Part shown: positions 24,277 through 34,545 of the stretch, in pieces
How positions within the stretch are numbered: the first letter of the stretch is position 1
Layout: each line of letters opens with the position of its first letter
Assembly: GCA_011191875.1 (NCBI GenBank)
Contig: DUFC01000032.1
Span: forward strand, 1-60,010
Length of the DNA stretch: 60,010 nucleotides
From: Dehalococcoidia bacterium
GTDB lineage: Bacteria > Chloroflexota > Dehalococcoidia > Dehalococcoidales > W498
Direction: 5' to 3'
Program-made: the position numbers and the translations under genes
Notes under the pieces: generated by a model
Database searches by the model: none
What the model saw: the letters and a program-made list of their open reading frames with translations, nothing else
What the model was told of the DNA's origin: nothing

Positions 24277-24367
24277 TATAGTTTTGTGAGCCAGCGATGT
24301 CATTATCGGTAACTTCTACTATGAGGCAATTCTTTCCCTATGCTAGGTGCAAAGAAGGGGAAAGCTT

Positions 24368-25153
24368 ATGGAGAAACAGAACCTAAACATCCTTATTGAT
24401 AGAGTAGCTGACCTAATCATTAACGCCACAAGGATGGTGGTCTTCACTGGGGCCGGGGTGAGTACTGAATCTGGGATTCCCGATTTTCGCAGCCCTGGTG
24501 GAATCTGGGACAGGTTTGACCCGGATGATTTCACCTATCACAAGTTCGTTAACGACCCTGAAACCAGGAGAAAGCAGTGGCAGATGCTTCAGGAGGGGGC
24601 TCTAACTACCAAAGCTGAGCCAAATCCCGCCCACTATGCCATTGCTGAGTTGAATAGATTGGGTAAGCTAGATTGTGTTATTACCCAAAACGTGGATAGT
24701 CTCCACCACAAGGCAGGGATTCCTGACGACAAGATATTTGAGCTCCACGGCAACATGCAGTGGGCAGTATGCTTGAGTTGTGGTAGGCGTTATCCTTTTC
24801 AACAGATTGAAGCCAGGCTAAAAGAAGGTGAAGAAATACCGGATTGTGAGGCTTGTCGCGGTATCTTGAAGCCGGCTGCTGTTTTATTCGGCGAGCCGCT
24901 ACCAGCCAAGGTGCTAAAGGAGGCGACGGAACGCTCATATTATTCTGACCTATTTATCGTGATTGGCTCGACCTTGGTTATTTATCCTGCCGCCTATATG
25001 CCTATCTATGCTACTAGCTCTGGTGCCAAATTAGTTATTATTAATCTCAGCTCCACTCCTATGGACCAAGAGGCTACTGTCCTGATTAGGGCTAAGGCTG
25101 GGGAAACAATGTCAAGGGTAATAAAGCGAGTAAGAGAAAAAATCAGCAGTTAA
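24368..25153 (+). CDS. NAD-dependent protein deacylase, sirtuin family
   Basis: FTGAGVSTESGIPDFRS, ITQNVDSLHHKAG, HGN, zinc CxxC pairs. Confidence 0.93.
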   Translation: MEKQNLNILIDRVADLIINATRMVVFTGAGVSTESGIPDFRSPGGIWDRFDPDDFTYHKFVNDPETRRKQWQMLQEGALTTKAEPNPAHYAIAELNRLGKLDCVITQNVDSLHHKAGIPDDKIFELHGNMQWAVCLSCGRRYPFQQIEARLKEGEEIPDCEACRGILKPAAVLFGEPLPAKVLKEATERSYYSDLFIVIGSTLVIYPAAYMPIYATSSGAKLVIINLSSTPMDQEATVLIRAKAGETMSRVIKRVREKISS

Positions 25154-25233
25154 TCTTGTCAGCAATAAAAGAGGAGATAATCACTGGTATTAAAAATGCC
25201 ATCACTTCTAAAAAATTGAGTAAGGAGTTAACT

Positions 25234-26016
25234 ATGGGAAAATTGGATGGTCAAGTAGCCGTAATTACTGGGTCAGCCAGGGGGATAGGCAAAGCTGACG
25301 CGCTCCTTTTTACCAAGGAGGGGGCATGTGTGGTAATAAGTGATGTTGACCGGGAGCCCCTTATTGAAACAGCCAGGGAAATAGAAGACACCGGGGGTAA
25401 GGTTGCCTGGTGTATTGCTGATGTAACCAAGCCAGAGGATACCGATAAGCTGATGGATACCGCAGTGGATAAATTTGGGGACTTGAATATTCTGGTTAAT
25501 AATGCTGGTATATCTAGAGATGCGCTGATACATAGAATGACTGATGCACAATGGGACATGTGCGTGGACATCATTCTTAAAGGGACTTTTAATTGTATCC
25601 GCTCAGCCGCCAAGTATATGATGAAAAAGGGGCATGGCGGTAAGATTATCAATACAGCCTCTGTAATGGGTTTGATGGGCAATGTTGGGCAGGTCAATTA
25701 TACAGCGGCTAAAGCCGGAGTCGTTGGACTTACTAAAACAGTAGCCCGGGAGTGGGCTAGATTTGGCGTAACCTGTAATGCCCTTGCCTATGGCTTTGTT
25801 CATACTAGATTTACGGCTGATAAAGAGACTGGGGAGGAGGTTGCCGGTGAAAAGATGGGCATACCCAAGAAGGCTAGAGAGAGGATGCTTCAGGAAATTG
25901 GTGATAAAGTAATGACACCAGAAAATGCAGCCAAACCTGTTTTATTTTTAGCTTCGGCTGATTCAGATTATATCACCGGACATGTATTAAATGTCAGCGC
26001 TGGAATATATATGTAG
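25234..26016 (+). CDS. Short-chain dehydrogenase/reductase, FabG-like
   Basis: VITGSARGIGKA, LVNNAGISRD, YTAAK catalytic motif. Confidence 0.9.
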   Translation: MGKLDGQVAVITGSARGIGKADALLFTKEGACVVISDVDREPLIETAREIEDTGGKVAWCIADVTKPEDTDKLMDTAVDKFGDLNILVNNAGISRDALIHRMTDAQWDMCVDIILKGTFNCIRSAAKYMMKKGHGGKIINTASVMGLMGNVGQVNYTAAKAGVVGLTKTVAREWARFGVTCNALAYGFVHTRFTADKETGEEVAGEKMGIPKKARERMLQEIGDKVMTPENAAKPVLFLASADSDYITGHVLNVSAGIYM

Positions 26017-26077
26017 CTCAAAGTCCTTTGTCGTAGCAACGGGTATCAGCTACCTGATGGCCACGGAAGGGTTTATT

Positions 26078-26581
26078 TTAGCGTAAGCGGGTGATAGCGA
26101 TAAAAATACCTAAGGCTAGGGCTACTAAGGCAAGAGCTAAGTGAAAAGGACTGAAAGAGAACGAAAATAAAATTGTTCCTTGGAAAAATCTGATATTGGA
26201 AATAAGATAGCTTATTACTATGGCAGTGCCAGCGACAACAGCTAACCCTGCGCCGCGCTTACGATTAACCGAAAGACTAACTGCCTCGCCAATGGCATAG
26301 CCAACCGCCGGGGCTAATAACAGGCTAAGGTAGAGGAAACGCACCGCCCACTCTATTAGTCCCCAGACAGCACCACAGGCAATAGCCATGCCTAGCCCGG
26401 TTCCTATAGCTATCAAATAGTGTTTAGTAGAAATGCGGTAGGTAGGCAGCTTATATAGCTTGGCACAATCCGGGCATCTGGCTCCTACTGGAGTCTGCAC
26501 CATACATTTGGGACATATCGGCTTACCACACTTACCACATCTTAGGTTAGTTTCAGCATCTGGGTGAGTGGCACATCTCAT
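26078..26581 (-). CDS. B-box-type zinc finger membrane protein
   Basis: CATHPDAETNLRCGKCGKPICPKCMVQTPVGARCPDC followed by TM segments. Confidence 0.75.
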   Translation of the reverse strand: MRCATHPDAETNLRCGKCGKPICPKCMVQTPVGARCPDCAKLYKLPTYRISTKHYLIAIGTGLGMAIACGAVWGLIEWAVRFLYLSLLLAPAVGYAIGEAVSLSVNRKRGAGLAVVAGTAIVISYLISNIRFFQGTILFSFSFSPFHLALALVALALGIFIAITRLR

Positions 26582-26591
26582 CTTACTACAG

Positions 26592-27299
26592 TTAATCCTT
26601 CTCCTGCTTTTCTTGTTGCTTAAAAGGTCGCCATTTTACCCAGGCTTCCCTGTCCCTTATATCCCGGTCAAAAAGCAGGCGATTAAAAAATAGCTCTACC
26701 GGGTGTACTGATTCACTAAGCGGAGTTCTTGGCACTATTAGCCTCCTTAATAGGGCTATCAAGGATAATGCCGCCAAGCCCAAGGTAATCGGCAGTCTTT
26801 CCTCTATATCCAGTGGCTGGCTGAGGAACCAGCTGAAAAAGGGTAAGGAGACTAATGACAAAGATACTCCTAGGGATACCTTCCGTAATGGAGCCAGTAT
26901 GTAGGTCATTACCAGCACTATAAGACCCAGTTTCCAAGATAGCATGGTAATGACACCCAGGCTGGTAAAAATACCCCGCCCGCCATTAAAACGGAGGAAA
27001 ATCGGCCAGTTATGCCCAATGATTGTCGCTAGACCTACCGTTACCTGCTCAGCAATGCCCAGACCTAATAGTTGAGCTGCCCAAACCATCGCTGCTCCCT
27101 TACCCACATCAAAAATAGTTACCGGGATGGCCCATCGCTTAGAAACAACGGCGAATACATTGGACGCTCCAACATTACCACTACCATACTTTCTAATGTC
27201 TATGCCCCGTGTCCACTTAGCCACCAAATAGGCGGCTGGCACCGAACCCAGAAGATAGGCGCCTATTAGCAATGATGCAAACTTGATAACCTCGAGCAT
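26592..27299 (-). CDS. plsY: Glycerol-3-phosphate acyltransferase PlsY
   Basis: GAYLLGSVPAAYLVAKWTRGIDIRKYGSGNVGASN, GHNWPIFLRFNGGRG. Confidence 0.93.
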   Translation of the reverse strand: MLEVIKFASLLIGAYLLGSVPAAYLVAKWTRGIDIRKYGSGNVGASNVFAVVSKRWAIPVTIFDVGKGAAMVWAAQLLGLGIAEQVTVGLATIIGHNWPIFLRFNGGRGIFTSLGVITMLSWKLGLIVLVMTYILAPLRKVSLGVSLSLVSLPFFSWFLSQPLDIEERLPITLGLAALSLIALLRRLIVPRTPLSESVHPVELFFNRLLFDRDIRDREAWVKWRPFKQQEKQEKD

Positions 27300-27302
27300 G
27301 AC

Positions 27303-28151
27303 CTATGGCACCTCCTTCGGCATTTGTCGCTCCGCCAGAGCTATAAGTTGCTCTGCTGACTTTATTGGCACATCCACCCCACCAATCACAGTCTCACTAC
27401 TAGGATCCAGCCCATGGTAGTCACTACCACCACTGGCAATAAGACCATACTTATCAGCTAGGTTAACCAGTCTACTGATTTCGTCAGCAGTATAGCCATT
27501 ATAGTAGGCTTCAATACCCACCAGACCAGCTGCCTTTAGTTCAACAACCAGTGTCTCCGGGTCATCAATGGTGAACGGGTGTGCCAGCACTGGCAATCCC
27601 TTAGCCTGTAATATTAATTTCACTGCCTCTACCGGGGTCATCTTCTCCCGCTCAACATAGGCAGGTCCGCCCCGACTTATATACTTAGTGAAAGCCTCCT
27701 TAAGCGAGGTGATGTAGCCATTCTCTAACATAGCTTGAGCAATATGAGGACGACCTATAGAGCCACTGCCGGCTATCTCCTGGACTCGCTGCCACTCAAT
27801 ATGGATACCCAGATTGCCCAGTTTAGTCACCATTCCCTGACCCCGTTCCCGTCGAGAATTGCGCAACCTGTCAAGGGTAGCCTGCAGTTCCTGGCTGGTA
27901 TAATCTAAGAAGTAACCGAGCATATGGACTTCACCACTAGGAACATCAGTACTAATCTCAACGCAAGGTATGACTCTTAACCGAGGAAAGGCTTTGGCAG
28001 CTACCAGAGCAGGAGCAATACCATCTACTGTATCATGGTCAGCAATAGCAATAACGGTTAACCCACCCTCCGCTGATTTACGAACAACATCTTCTGGAGC
28101 AAGTCGTCCGTCAGAAGCAGTGGAGTGTATATGGAGGTCTACCTTAGACAT
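27303..28151 (-). CDS. PHP-domain phosphoesterase (RNase AM/YciV-like)
   Basis: DLHIHSTASDGRLAPEDVV, ADHDTVDG, GSDYHG. Confidence 0.88.
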   Translation of the reverse strand: MSKVDLHIHSTASDGRLAPEDVVRKSAEGGLTVIAIADHDTVDGIAPALVAAKAFPRLRVIPCVEISTDVPSGEVHMLGYFLDYTSQELQATLDRLRNSRRERGQGMVTKLGNLGIHIEWQRVQEIAGSGSIGRPHIAQAMLENGYITSLKEAFTKYISRGGPAYVEREKMTPVEAVKLILQAKGLPVLAHPFTIDDPETLVVELKAAGLVGIEAYYNGYTADEISRLVNLADKYGLIASGGSDYHGLDPSSETVIGGVDVPIKSAEQLIALAERQMPKEVP

Positions 28152-28153
28152 TG

Positions 28154-28921
28154 CTACTCCACTTCCCGATAGATTCGCTCGATGCTTATTGCTCTACCGC
28201 TATCCTCAGCTACCTTAATCATTACTGCGTTAAACATTGTTTTGCCTGTGCCTACAGATAGACGATGGGGTATTGCGGTTAGAAAGCGGCGAATTACCTC
28301 TTCAGTATCATCACCTATAATTGAATCTATAGGTCCGGTCATGCCAATATCAGTAACATAAGCCGTGCCTTGAGGAAATACTTGGGCATCAATAGTTCCC
28401 ACATGAGTATGTGTGCCAAGTACAGCACTAACACGACCGTCCAGGTATCGCCCCATTGCCATCTTCTCCGATGTTGCCTCAGCGTGGAAATCAACAACAA
28501 TAATTGGCGGCTTGCGTTTAAGCTCAGCCAGTAGTTTATCCATAGCTCTAAATGGGCAATCAAGATCACTCATAAATGTTCTCCCTATCAAATTGACCAC
28601 CATAACCTGACCATTGATTATATAGCCTCTCCCAGGCACTTCTGGGGGATAATTTAATGGGCGCAGGATAGGCATTTCACCATCAAGGTATGGAATAATT
28701 TCCTTCTGTGCCCATATATGGTTACCAGAGGTCAACACATCAACGCCAGCATAGAACAACTCCTCAGCTGTAGTTGAAGTTAGCCCTAAACCGCCGGCAG
28801 TATTCTCAGCATTGGCAATAACCATATCCAAGCCATATTGTTGTCGGAGGTTTGGCAAGAGTCTATTCATTGCCTCCCTGCCAGGTCTGCCAATTATATC
28901 ACCAACCGCTAATATTAACAC
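28154..28921 (-). CDS. YmdB-family metallophosphoesterase
   Basis: AVGDIIGRPGREA, NAENTAGGLGLT, TSGNHIW, GTHTHV. Confidence 0.92.
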   Translation of the reverse strand: MLILAVGDIIGRPGREAMNRLLPNLRQQYGLDMVIANAENTAGGLGLTSTTAEELFYAGVDVLTSGNHIWAQKEIIPYLDGEMPILRPLNYPPEVPGRGYIINGQVMVVNLIGRTFMSDLDCPFRAMDKLLAELKRKPPIIVVDFHAEATSEKMAMGRYLDGRVSAVLGTHTHVGTIDAQVFPQGTAYVTDIGMTGPIDSIIGDDTEEVIRRFLTAIPHRLSVGTGKTMFNAVMIKVAEDSGRAISIERIYREVE

Positions 28922-28930
28922 TGGCTCTTC

Positions 28931-30469
28931 CTACTTAGCATAATCTATAGCTCTTGTCTCCCTTAGCACGGTAACCTTTATTTGACCTGGATACTCAAGC
29001 CCTTCCTCTATCTTCTTAACGATGTCTCGTGCAAGCCTCATTGCTTCCAAATCGTTAATCTCTTCCGGCTTAACCAAGATACGGATTTCACGACCGGCTT
29101 GAATAGCAAATGACTTCTCTACCCCTTTGAAGCCATCAGCTATATCTTCCAGTGCCTTCAGCCGCTTAAGGTAGCCCTCCAGTGATTCACGTCTTGCTCC
29201 CGGTCTGGCACTACTGATAGCATCAGCTGCTGAGATGATAAAACCCCACATGCTCATAGTATAGGTCTCACCGTGGTGTTCAGCGACACCGCTAACTACC
29301 TCAGGGGATTTGTCCCATTGTGTAACCAACTCAGCCCCGATAGCAGCATGATTACCCTCTACCTCGCGGTCCACTGCCTTACCAATGTCATGAAGCAGGC
29401 CAGCCTTCTTAGCTATAGCAACATCGGTATTCAACTCACCAGCAATCATACCAGCTAAATAAGCCACCTCAATACTATGGGTGAGGACATTCTGTCCATA
29501 GCTAGTACGATACTTAAGACGACCAAGTAGTTTAATTAACTCAGGGCGTAATCCATGCACCCCTGCTTGATAGGCTGCCTCTTCTCCAGCGCTATAGATA
29601 GTAGCATCTAATTCCTCCTTGGCTTTGGCTACTACCTCTTCAATGCGAGCTGGATGTATGCGACCATCAAGGACGAGCTTGGTTAAGGCAATTCGAGCTA
29701 CCTCTCGCCGCACTGGGTCAAAGCTAGATAGGGTTACCGCTTCGGGTGTATCGTCAATGATTAGGTCAACGCCGGTAGCCTGCTCCAGAGCTCTAATGTT
29801 ACGACCTTCTCGTCCGATAAGTCGACCCTTCATCTCATCACTGGGAAGGGGAACAGTAGCCACTGTTGTTTCAGATACAACCTCAGAGGCGCAACGCTGG
29901 ATAGCCTGAGATAAAATCTCCTGAGCTTTCTCATTGGCTTCCTCTCTCACCTTAATATCCCACTCCCGAAGGCGCCGTGAAGCTTCCTCCTGTATCTCAA
30001 CCTCCATAGCCTCAATCAGTGTTTGCTTTGCCTCAGAACTAGACATACCCGAAATCAACTCCAATTGCTTTAACTGCTTATCTCTAATTTCCTCAAGATG
30101 AGTGCGAATGGACTCAATCTCCTTTTCTTTGTTGGACAAATTGCGTCCACGGTGCTCCACCTCTTCTAACTTGCGCTCCAAGCTCTCTCCCCTCTGAGAC
30201 AGAAGATTCTCCTGACGCTGTAGTTCAGTGCGGCGTTCCCGATACTCTGCTTCAACTCCTGACTTGATTTTCTCAGTTTCCTGCCTTGCCTCGTGGACTA
30301 AATCTTTAGACTCAGTTCTGGCTTCAGCAATTATTCTTTCGGCTTTCCTCTCAGCAATATGTATTTGTCGGTTAATCGCTATTCGCCGGAAGAAGAAGAC
30401 AACCATACCTCCGAATATCACGCCGATGATAAAAATAGAGATTAATGCCACATAGAATTCTATTCCCAT
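28931..30469 (-). CDS. rny: Ribonuclease Y
   Basis: N-terminal TM, long coiled coil, KH ([19 protein letters not shown]) and HD domain (LLHDIGKA). Confidence 0.95.
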   Translation of the reverse strand: MGIEFYVALISIFIIGVIFGGMVVFFFRRIAINRQIHIAERKAERIIAEARTESKDLVHEARQETEKIKSGVEAEYRERRTELQRQENLLSQRGESLERKLEEVEHRGRNLSNKEKEIESIRTHLEEIRDKQLKQLELISGMSSSEAKQTLIEAMEVEIQEEASRRLREWDIKVREEANEKAQEILSQAIQRCASEVVSETTVATVPLPSDEMKGRLIGREGRNIRALEQATGVDLIIDDTPEAVTLSSFDPVRREVARIALTKLVLDGRIHPARIEEVVAKAKEELDATIYSAGEEAAYQAGVHGLRPELIKLLGRLKYRTSYGQNVLTHSIEVAYLAGMIAGELNTDVAIAKKAGLLHDIGKAVDREVEGNHAAIGAELVTQWDKSPEVVSGVAEHHGETYTMSMWGFIISAADAISSARPGARRESLEGYLKRLKALEDIADGFKGVEKSFAIQAGREIRILVKPEEINDLEAMRLARDIVKKIEEGLEYPGQIKVTVLRETRAIDYAK

Positions 30470-30472
30470 TTT

Positions 30473-31126
30473 TCACCCCCCTTCATTTGTAGCTTTTTGT
30501 GACTTAGCCTCTTGTTCCTGCCACAATTGTTCTATAGTGTGATTAATGACCTCGTAACCAAAGCCACGCCGTTTAAGATATTCACCCAATCGGCGACGGA
30601 AACCCTGATAGTCAGACAGGGATAAGCTACGAGTTTTGTCTAGAGCTGCCCGATAGGCATTGTTGTCATCGTCAACTGTATCAACTACCTCGTCTATGAT
30701 GTCGTTGGCTACACCCTTTCGCCTCAGCTCCAGCTTGGTTAGCCACCGGCTGCGTGGGCTAAATGATTCCCGATTATCCTTCCAGAATTGAGCAAAGGCA
30801 ACATCATCCACCAACCCTTTTTCCTTTAATTTGGTTATCACCATCTCTATGCTATCATCAAAACCCCGCCGGTGAAGTCGCTCTCTTAACTCGGACTCAC
30901 TCCGAGGTCGGTAGCTAAGGTAGTGGGCAGCGGCATTGAAGCAACGGTGGAAGTGGTCAGACCCGGCTAATGATTCAATCTGACCGGTAGATAGCTCCTG
31001 CTCAACCTGTAGACCCTCGCTTACTACCACCTCAGCTTCCAGGCTGAAAGCGAACTTACCATCTAAGAATATATTTACCCGCTTCCCCCGACCCTTCCCG
31101 GCACCGATAGCAGTAATCCTTCTCAC
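30473..31126 (-). CDS. recX: Regulatory protein RecX
   Basis: YRPRSESELRERLHRRGFD, adjacent to recA; GTG start. Confidence 0.87.
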   Translation of the reverse strand: MRRITAIGAGKGRGKRVNIFLDGKFAFSLEAEVVVSEGLQVEQELSTGQIESLAGSDHFHRCFNAAAHYLSYRPRSESELRERLHRRGFDDSIEMVITKLKEKGLVDDVAFAQFWKDNRESFSPRSRWLTKLELRRKGVANDIIDEVVDTVDDDNNAYRAALDKTRSLSLSDYQGFRRRLGEYLKRRGFGYEVINHTIEQLWQEQEAKSQKATNEGG

Positions 31127-31151
31127 TGACTTACTATGCCCTTTCTAAGAC

Positions 31152-31176
31152 AAAAAGCTGAGGCATAAGCCCCAGC
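31152..31176 (-). terminator. Rho-independent terminator downstream of recA
   Basis: Minus strand gctggggc-ttat-gcctcagc followed by TTTTT (one G-U pair). Confidence 0.65.
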
Positions 31177-31221
31177 CTTATTTACTATTACTATCTATTA
31201 ACCTAGCTATTCAAAGTGTCA

Positions 31222-32235
31222 TTAGTCGTTAGCTAATGGTTTATAGCTGGTGACAGCTGAGGCTCTAATCTGCCGCTCAATCTCTTGGGCAAGCTCAGGA
31301 TTCTCACTCAGGTACTGCTTAGCATTCTCCCTACCTTGCCCCAAGCGAATGTCGCCACAAGAGAAAAAGGCGCCAGTCTTTTTCACTAGCCCCAACTCTA
31401 CACCTAGGTCTATAAGATTACCCTCCAGACTTATCCCATGGTCAAACATGATATCAAACTCAGCACTTCTAAATGGAGGGGCAACCTTATTTTTTACCAC
31501 CTTAGCTTTGATATGGCTGCCTATCGCATCATTTCCCTGCTTGATGGTTTCAACTCGTCTTAAGTCTATCCTTATTGAGCTATAGAACTTCAAAGCCCTG
31601 CCCCCTGGTGTCACCTCAGGGTTGCCAAAAATAATACCAACCTTTTCCCTTAACTGGTTGATGAATATCACTGCTGTCCCTGATTTACTGATAGCGGCTG
31701 TTAGCTTTCTTAGCGCTTGTGACATTAAGCGAGCTTGCAAGCCAACATGAGCGTCCCCCATCTCTCCCTCAATTTCAGCTCTGGGGACTAAGGCAGCAAC
31801 ACTATCAATCACTATGACATCAATAGCTCCGCTCCTGACCAGTGCCTCGGTAATCTCCAGAGCCTCCTCTCCAGTATCAGGTTGAGAGATGAGCAGATCA
31901 TCAACGTTAACGCCGCAATGAGCAGCATAGGTTGGGTCTAGGGCATGCTCTACATCAATATAGGCAGCCACTCCCCCCCGCTTTTGCGCTTCAGCGAGCA
32001 CATGCTGACCCAAGGTAGTTTTGCCTGATGCTTCGGGGCCAAATATTTCTATAATCCGTCCTCTGGGGATACCTCCCATACCTAGGGCCAGGTCCAATGC
32101 CAGTGAGCCACTGGGAATAGCCTCTACCAACGACATAGCAGTAGCCTCCCCCAATTTCATCACTGAACCTTTACCAAATCGCTTTTCAATTTGGTTAATA
32201 GCCAGCTCCAGCGCTTTTTCTCTCTCTGTGGTCAT
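31222..32235 (-). CDS. recA: Recombinase RecA
   Basis: [49 protein letters not shown]. Confidence 0.97.
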   Translation of the reverse strand: MTTEREKALELAINQIEKRFGKGSVMKLGEATAMSLVEAIPSGSLALDLALGMGGIPRGRIIEIFGPEASGKTTLGQHVLAEAQKRGGVAAYIDVEHALDPTYAAHCGVNVDDLLISQPDTGEEALEITEALVRSGAIDVIVIDSVAALVPRAEIEGEMGDAHVGLQARLMSQALRKLTAAISKSGTAVIFINQLREKVGIIFGNPEVTPGGRALKFYSSIRIDLRRVETIKQGNDAIGSHIKAKVVKNKVAPPFRSAEFDIMFDHGISLEGNLIDLGVELGLVKKTGAFFSCGDIRLGQGRENAKQYLSENPELAQEIERQIRASAVTSYKPLAND

Positions 32236-32249
32236 TTTCGCTTATCTGT

Positions 32250-32278
32250 ATCATAACATAGATACCCTAGCAAAACAA
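32250..32278 (-). promoter_or_regulatory. Candidate recA promoter
   Basis: TTGTTT-N17-TATGAT; -10 ends 14 nt before ATG 32235. Confidence 0.45.
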
Positions 32279-32316
32279 GACAGAAGCGAAATCACATATC
32301 AAGGGCTCAGCTAAGC

Positions 32317-33045
32317 CTAGAAGCTGGCCACTGGAGGTGGAAATCGTTTGTGGTCGCTAGCAGCTATCATAGACTCGATTCTTTCCCTCAATTCGTTGTT
32401 GGCTTCGCCGGCAATCAAGTAGCGGTCGAGTTCATCATAGCTGAGTCCCAGTTCACCCTCATCAGTTTGTCCCTGCCATAAGCCAGCCGAGGGAGGCTTA
32501 TCAATAATTTCCTGTGGAATACTGAGGAAGCTACCCAGTTCCTTTACCTGTCTTTTCACTAGACTGCCTAGTGGTAGGATATCTACCCCACCGTCTCCAT
32601 ACTTGGTGAAGTAGCCTACAGAGAGCTCGCTCTTATTACCTGAGCCAACCACCATATATTTCAGATGATTGGCAAAGTAGTAGAGGGTGAGCATCCTCAA
32701 TCTAGCCTTGAGATTAGCTTCAGCTAACCGACTGACACTAGCGTCTACACTATTATCGGGTAGTGCCTTGAGCAAGGCATCAAAAGCAGTATCAAGAATC
32801 ACTGTTTTAGTTGGGATAGAAAACTTGCTAGCCACCGCCCGGGCATGCTCCCCGTCTTCTTGACTACTATGGCAAGGCATGAGCACGCCAAACATGCTCT
32901 GGGGGAAGGCGCGGTGACATAACACAGCCAATACTGAGGAATCAAGCCCGCCGCTTATACCCACTACTACCCCTTTACACCCGGCAGCCAATACCTTATC
33001 TCTTATCCACAAAATCAGCTTCTTGGCTAATTGCTCTGTATTCAT
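32317..33045 (-). CDS. nadE: NAD+ synthase
   Basis: VVGISGGLDSSVLAVL; VGSGNKSELSVGYFTKYGDGGVDILPLG. Confidence 0.95.
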   Translation of the reverse strand: MNTEQLAKKLILWIRDKVLAAGCKGVVVGISGGLDSSVLAVLCHRAFPQSMFGVLMPCHSSQEDGEHARAVASKFSIPTKTVILDTAFDALLKALPDNSVDASVSRLAEANLKARLRMLTLYYFANHLKYMVVGSGNKSELSVGYFTKYGDGGVDILPLGSLVKRQVKELGSFLSIPQEIIDKPPSAGLWQGQTDEGELGLSYDELDRYLIAGEANNELRERIESMIAASDHKRFPPPVASF

Positions 33046-33060
33046 ACCAACTTCAGTTAT

Positions 33061-33088
33061 AGTATACTACTTTAATGATTTAATTCAA
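33061..33088 (-). promoter_or_regulatory. Candidate nadE promoter
   Basis: TTGAAT-N16-TATACT; -10 ends 15 nt before the ATG. Confidence 0.5.
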
Positions 33089-33092
33089 AGAC

Positions 33093-33122
33093 TTGTTATT
33101 GCCCCATTCTCTATGATATAAT
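33093..33122 (+). promoter_or_regulatory. Candidate promoter of the flxDCBA-like operon
   Basis: TTGTTA-N18-TATAAT, ~28 nt before ATG 33151. Confidence 0.5.
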
Positions 33123-33150
33123 CGGTCGGTTTTAGTTCTGTGAGGTGCAG

Positions 33151-33579
33151 ATGGAGCAAGAATTACAGTGGGAACCTAGGGTGGTTGGTTTTCTGTGCCG
33201 GTGGTGTAGCTATGCTGGTGCTGATTTAGCTGGAACCAGCCGCAAGAAATATCCGGCTAACATCAAGATAATAAAGGTTCCGTGTTCGGGAAGAGTAGAC
33301 CCTCTTTTTATCATTAAGGCGCTACGCTTAGGTTTTGATGGCGTACTGGTATCGGGCTGCCACCCCGGTGACTGCCATTACCAAACAGGAAACTACTATG
33401 CCCGAAGGAGAATAACTATAACCAAGAAGTTTCTCGAATATATAGGCATTGACCCACAGCGGATTCAGGCTAGCTGGGTTTCGGCTTCAGAAGGTGGGAA
33501 ATTTGCTGGAGTAGTCAGCGAGGTAACAAAGGGGATAAGAGAAGTCGGCCCCAATGAACTATTTGCCGGCGAAAGATAG
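33151..33579 (+). CDS. MvhD/FlxD-like [2Fe-2S] hydrogenase iron-sulfur subunit
   Basis: VVGFLCRWCSYAGADLAG, KVPCSGRVDPLFIIKALRLGFDGVLVSGCHPGDCHY. Confidence 0.92.
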   Translation: MEQELQWEPRVVGFLCRWCSYAGADLAGTSRKKYPANIKIIKVPCSGRVDPLFIIKALRLGFDGVLVSGCHPGDCHYQTGNYYARRRITITKKFLEYIGIDPQRIQASWVSASEGGKFAGVVSEVTKGIREVGPNELFAGER

Positions 33580-33583
33580 AGAT

Positions 33584-34534
33584 ATGGAACAGAAGCTACA
33601 GGATGAGGCTAAATCTCTACTCGAGCAAGAAAGAGTTGATTATATTATTGGCTTTGAGCCGGGAAGCCTGAAATTTACTACTACCCCTTTAATAACCAAG
33701 AACAAAGATGATGTTGACCGTCTGGTAATTACCCCCTTTATAGTGAACAATCTTAGTGTTTACCTAACTGAGGTCAAGGGGCGGGTCGGTATTGTAGCTA
33801 AGGGGTGTGACAGCCGTTCTATCGTTAGCCTAATACAGGATAACAAGGTAGTCAGAGAGAATGTAGTAATTATAGGCATTCCCTGTCCTGGGTTGATTGA
33901 CCTAAAGAAGGTAGAGCGCTTGGTGGGCAAGGATAGGGATGAGCTGGATGATATTACTAGGAATGGGGACAGGGTAATAGTAACGGTTGATGGAAAGGGA
34001 AGGGAGTTCCCCATCGCCGAAGTCCTTTACGACAACTGTCTCGGCTGTGAGTTCCCTACACCTCAAGAATATGACGTCCTTATTGGTGAATCCGCTCTTT
34101 TAGTTACTGATTTTACGGCTAGTAGACAAAAGGTAGAAACGCTAGAAGGGATGTCTCAGCAACAGAGGTGGGAGTTCTGGAAAGAGGAATTTGACCGCTG
34201 CATCAGGTGCTATGCCTGTCGAAATGTGTGTCCGGCTTGCTTTTGTCAGCGGTGTTTTGTTGAGGAGTCTGAGCCACAGTGGGTGCTGCCAGTGCCACGA
34301 TGGCAGGATAACCTTATCTTTCAAGTAGTTAGAAATATTCATGTAGCTGGAAGGTGCACTGACTGTGGTGCATGCGAGCGCAGTTGCCCAATGAATATCC
34401 CATTAAGAAACCTAGCTAGAAAGACATATGACATAGTAGGCGAGCTATTTCACTATCAGGCGGGAATGGATAAGGAGGCATCACCGTTGTTGACCGCTTA
34501 TGAAGTTGAAGAGGCCGAAGACTTTTTCAGGTAG
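33584..34534 (+). CDS. FlxC-like 4Fe-4S protein with FrhB-like N-terminal part
   Basis: CIRCYACRNVCPACFC, CTDCGACERSCPMNIP; position next to FlxD. Confidence 0.75.
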   Translation: MEQKLQDEAKSLLEQERVDYIIGFEPGSLKFTTTPLITKNKDDVDRLVITPFIVNNLSVYLTEVKGRVGIVAKGCDSRSIVSLIQDNKVVRENVVIIGIPCPGLIDLKKVERLVGKDRDELDDITRNGDRVIVTVDGKGREFPIAEVLYDNCLGCEFPTPQEYDVLIGESALLVTDFTASRQKVETLEGMSQQQRWEFWKEEFDRCIRCYACRNVCPACFCQRCFVEESEPQWVLPVPRWQDNLIFQVVRNIHVAGRCTDCGACERSCPMNIPLRNLARKTYDIVGELFHYQAGMDKEASPLLTAYEVEEAEDFFR

Positions 34535-34545
34535 AAGAGATAGAA

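Noticed and set aside
25251-25697. 148-aa antisense ORF in the SDR gene
   Set aside because: Mirror of a conserved Rossmann-fold gene; composition typical of antisense frames.
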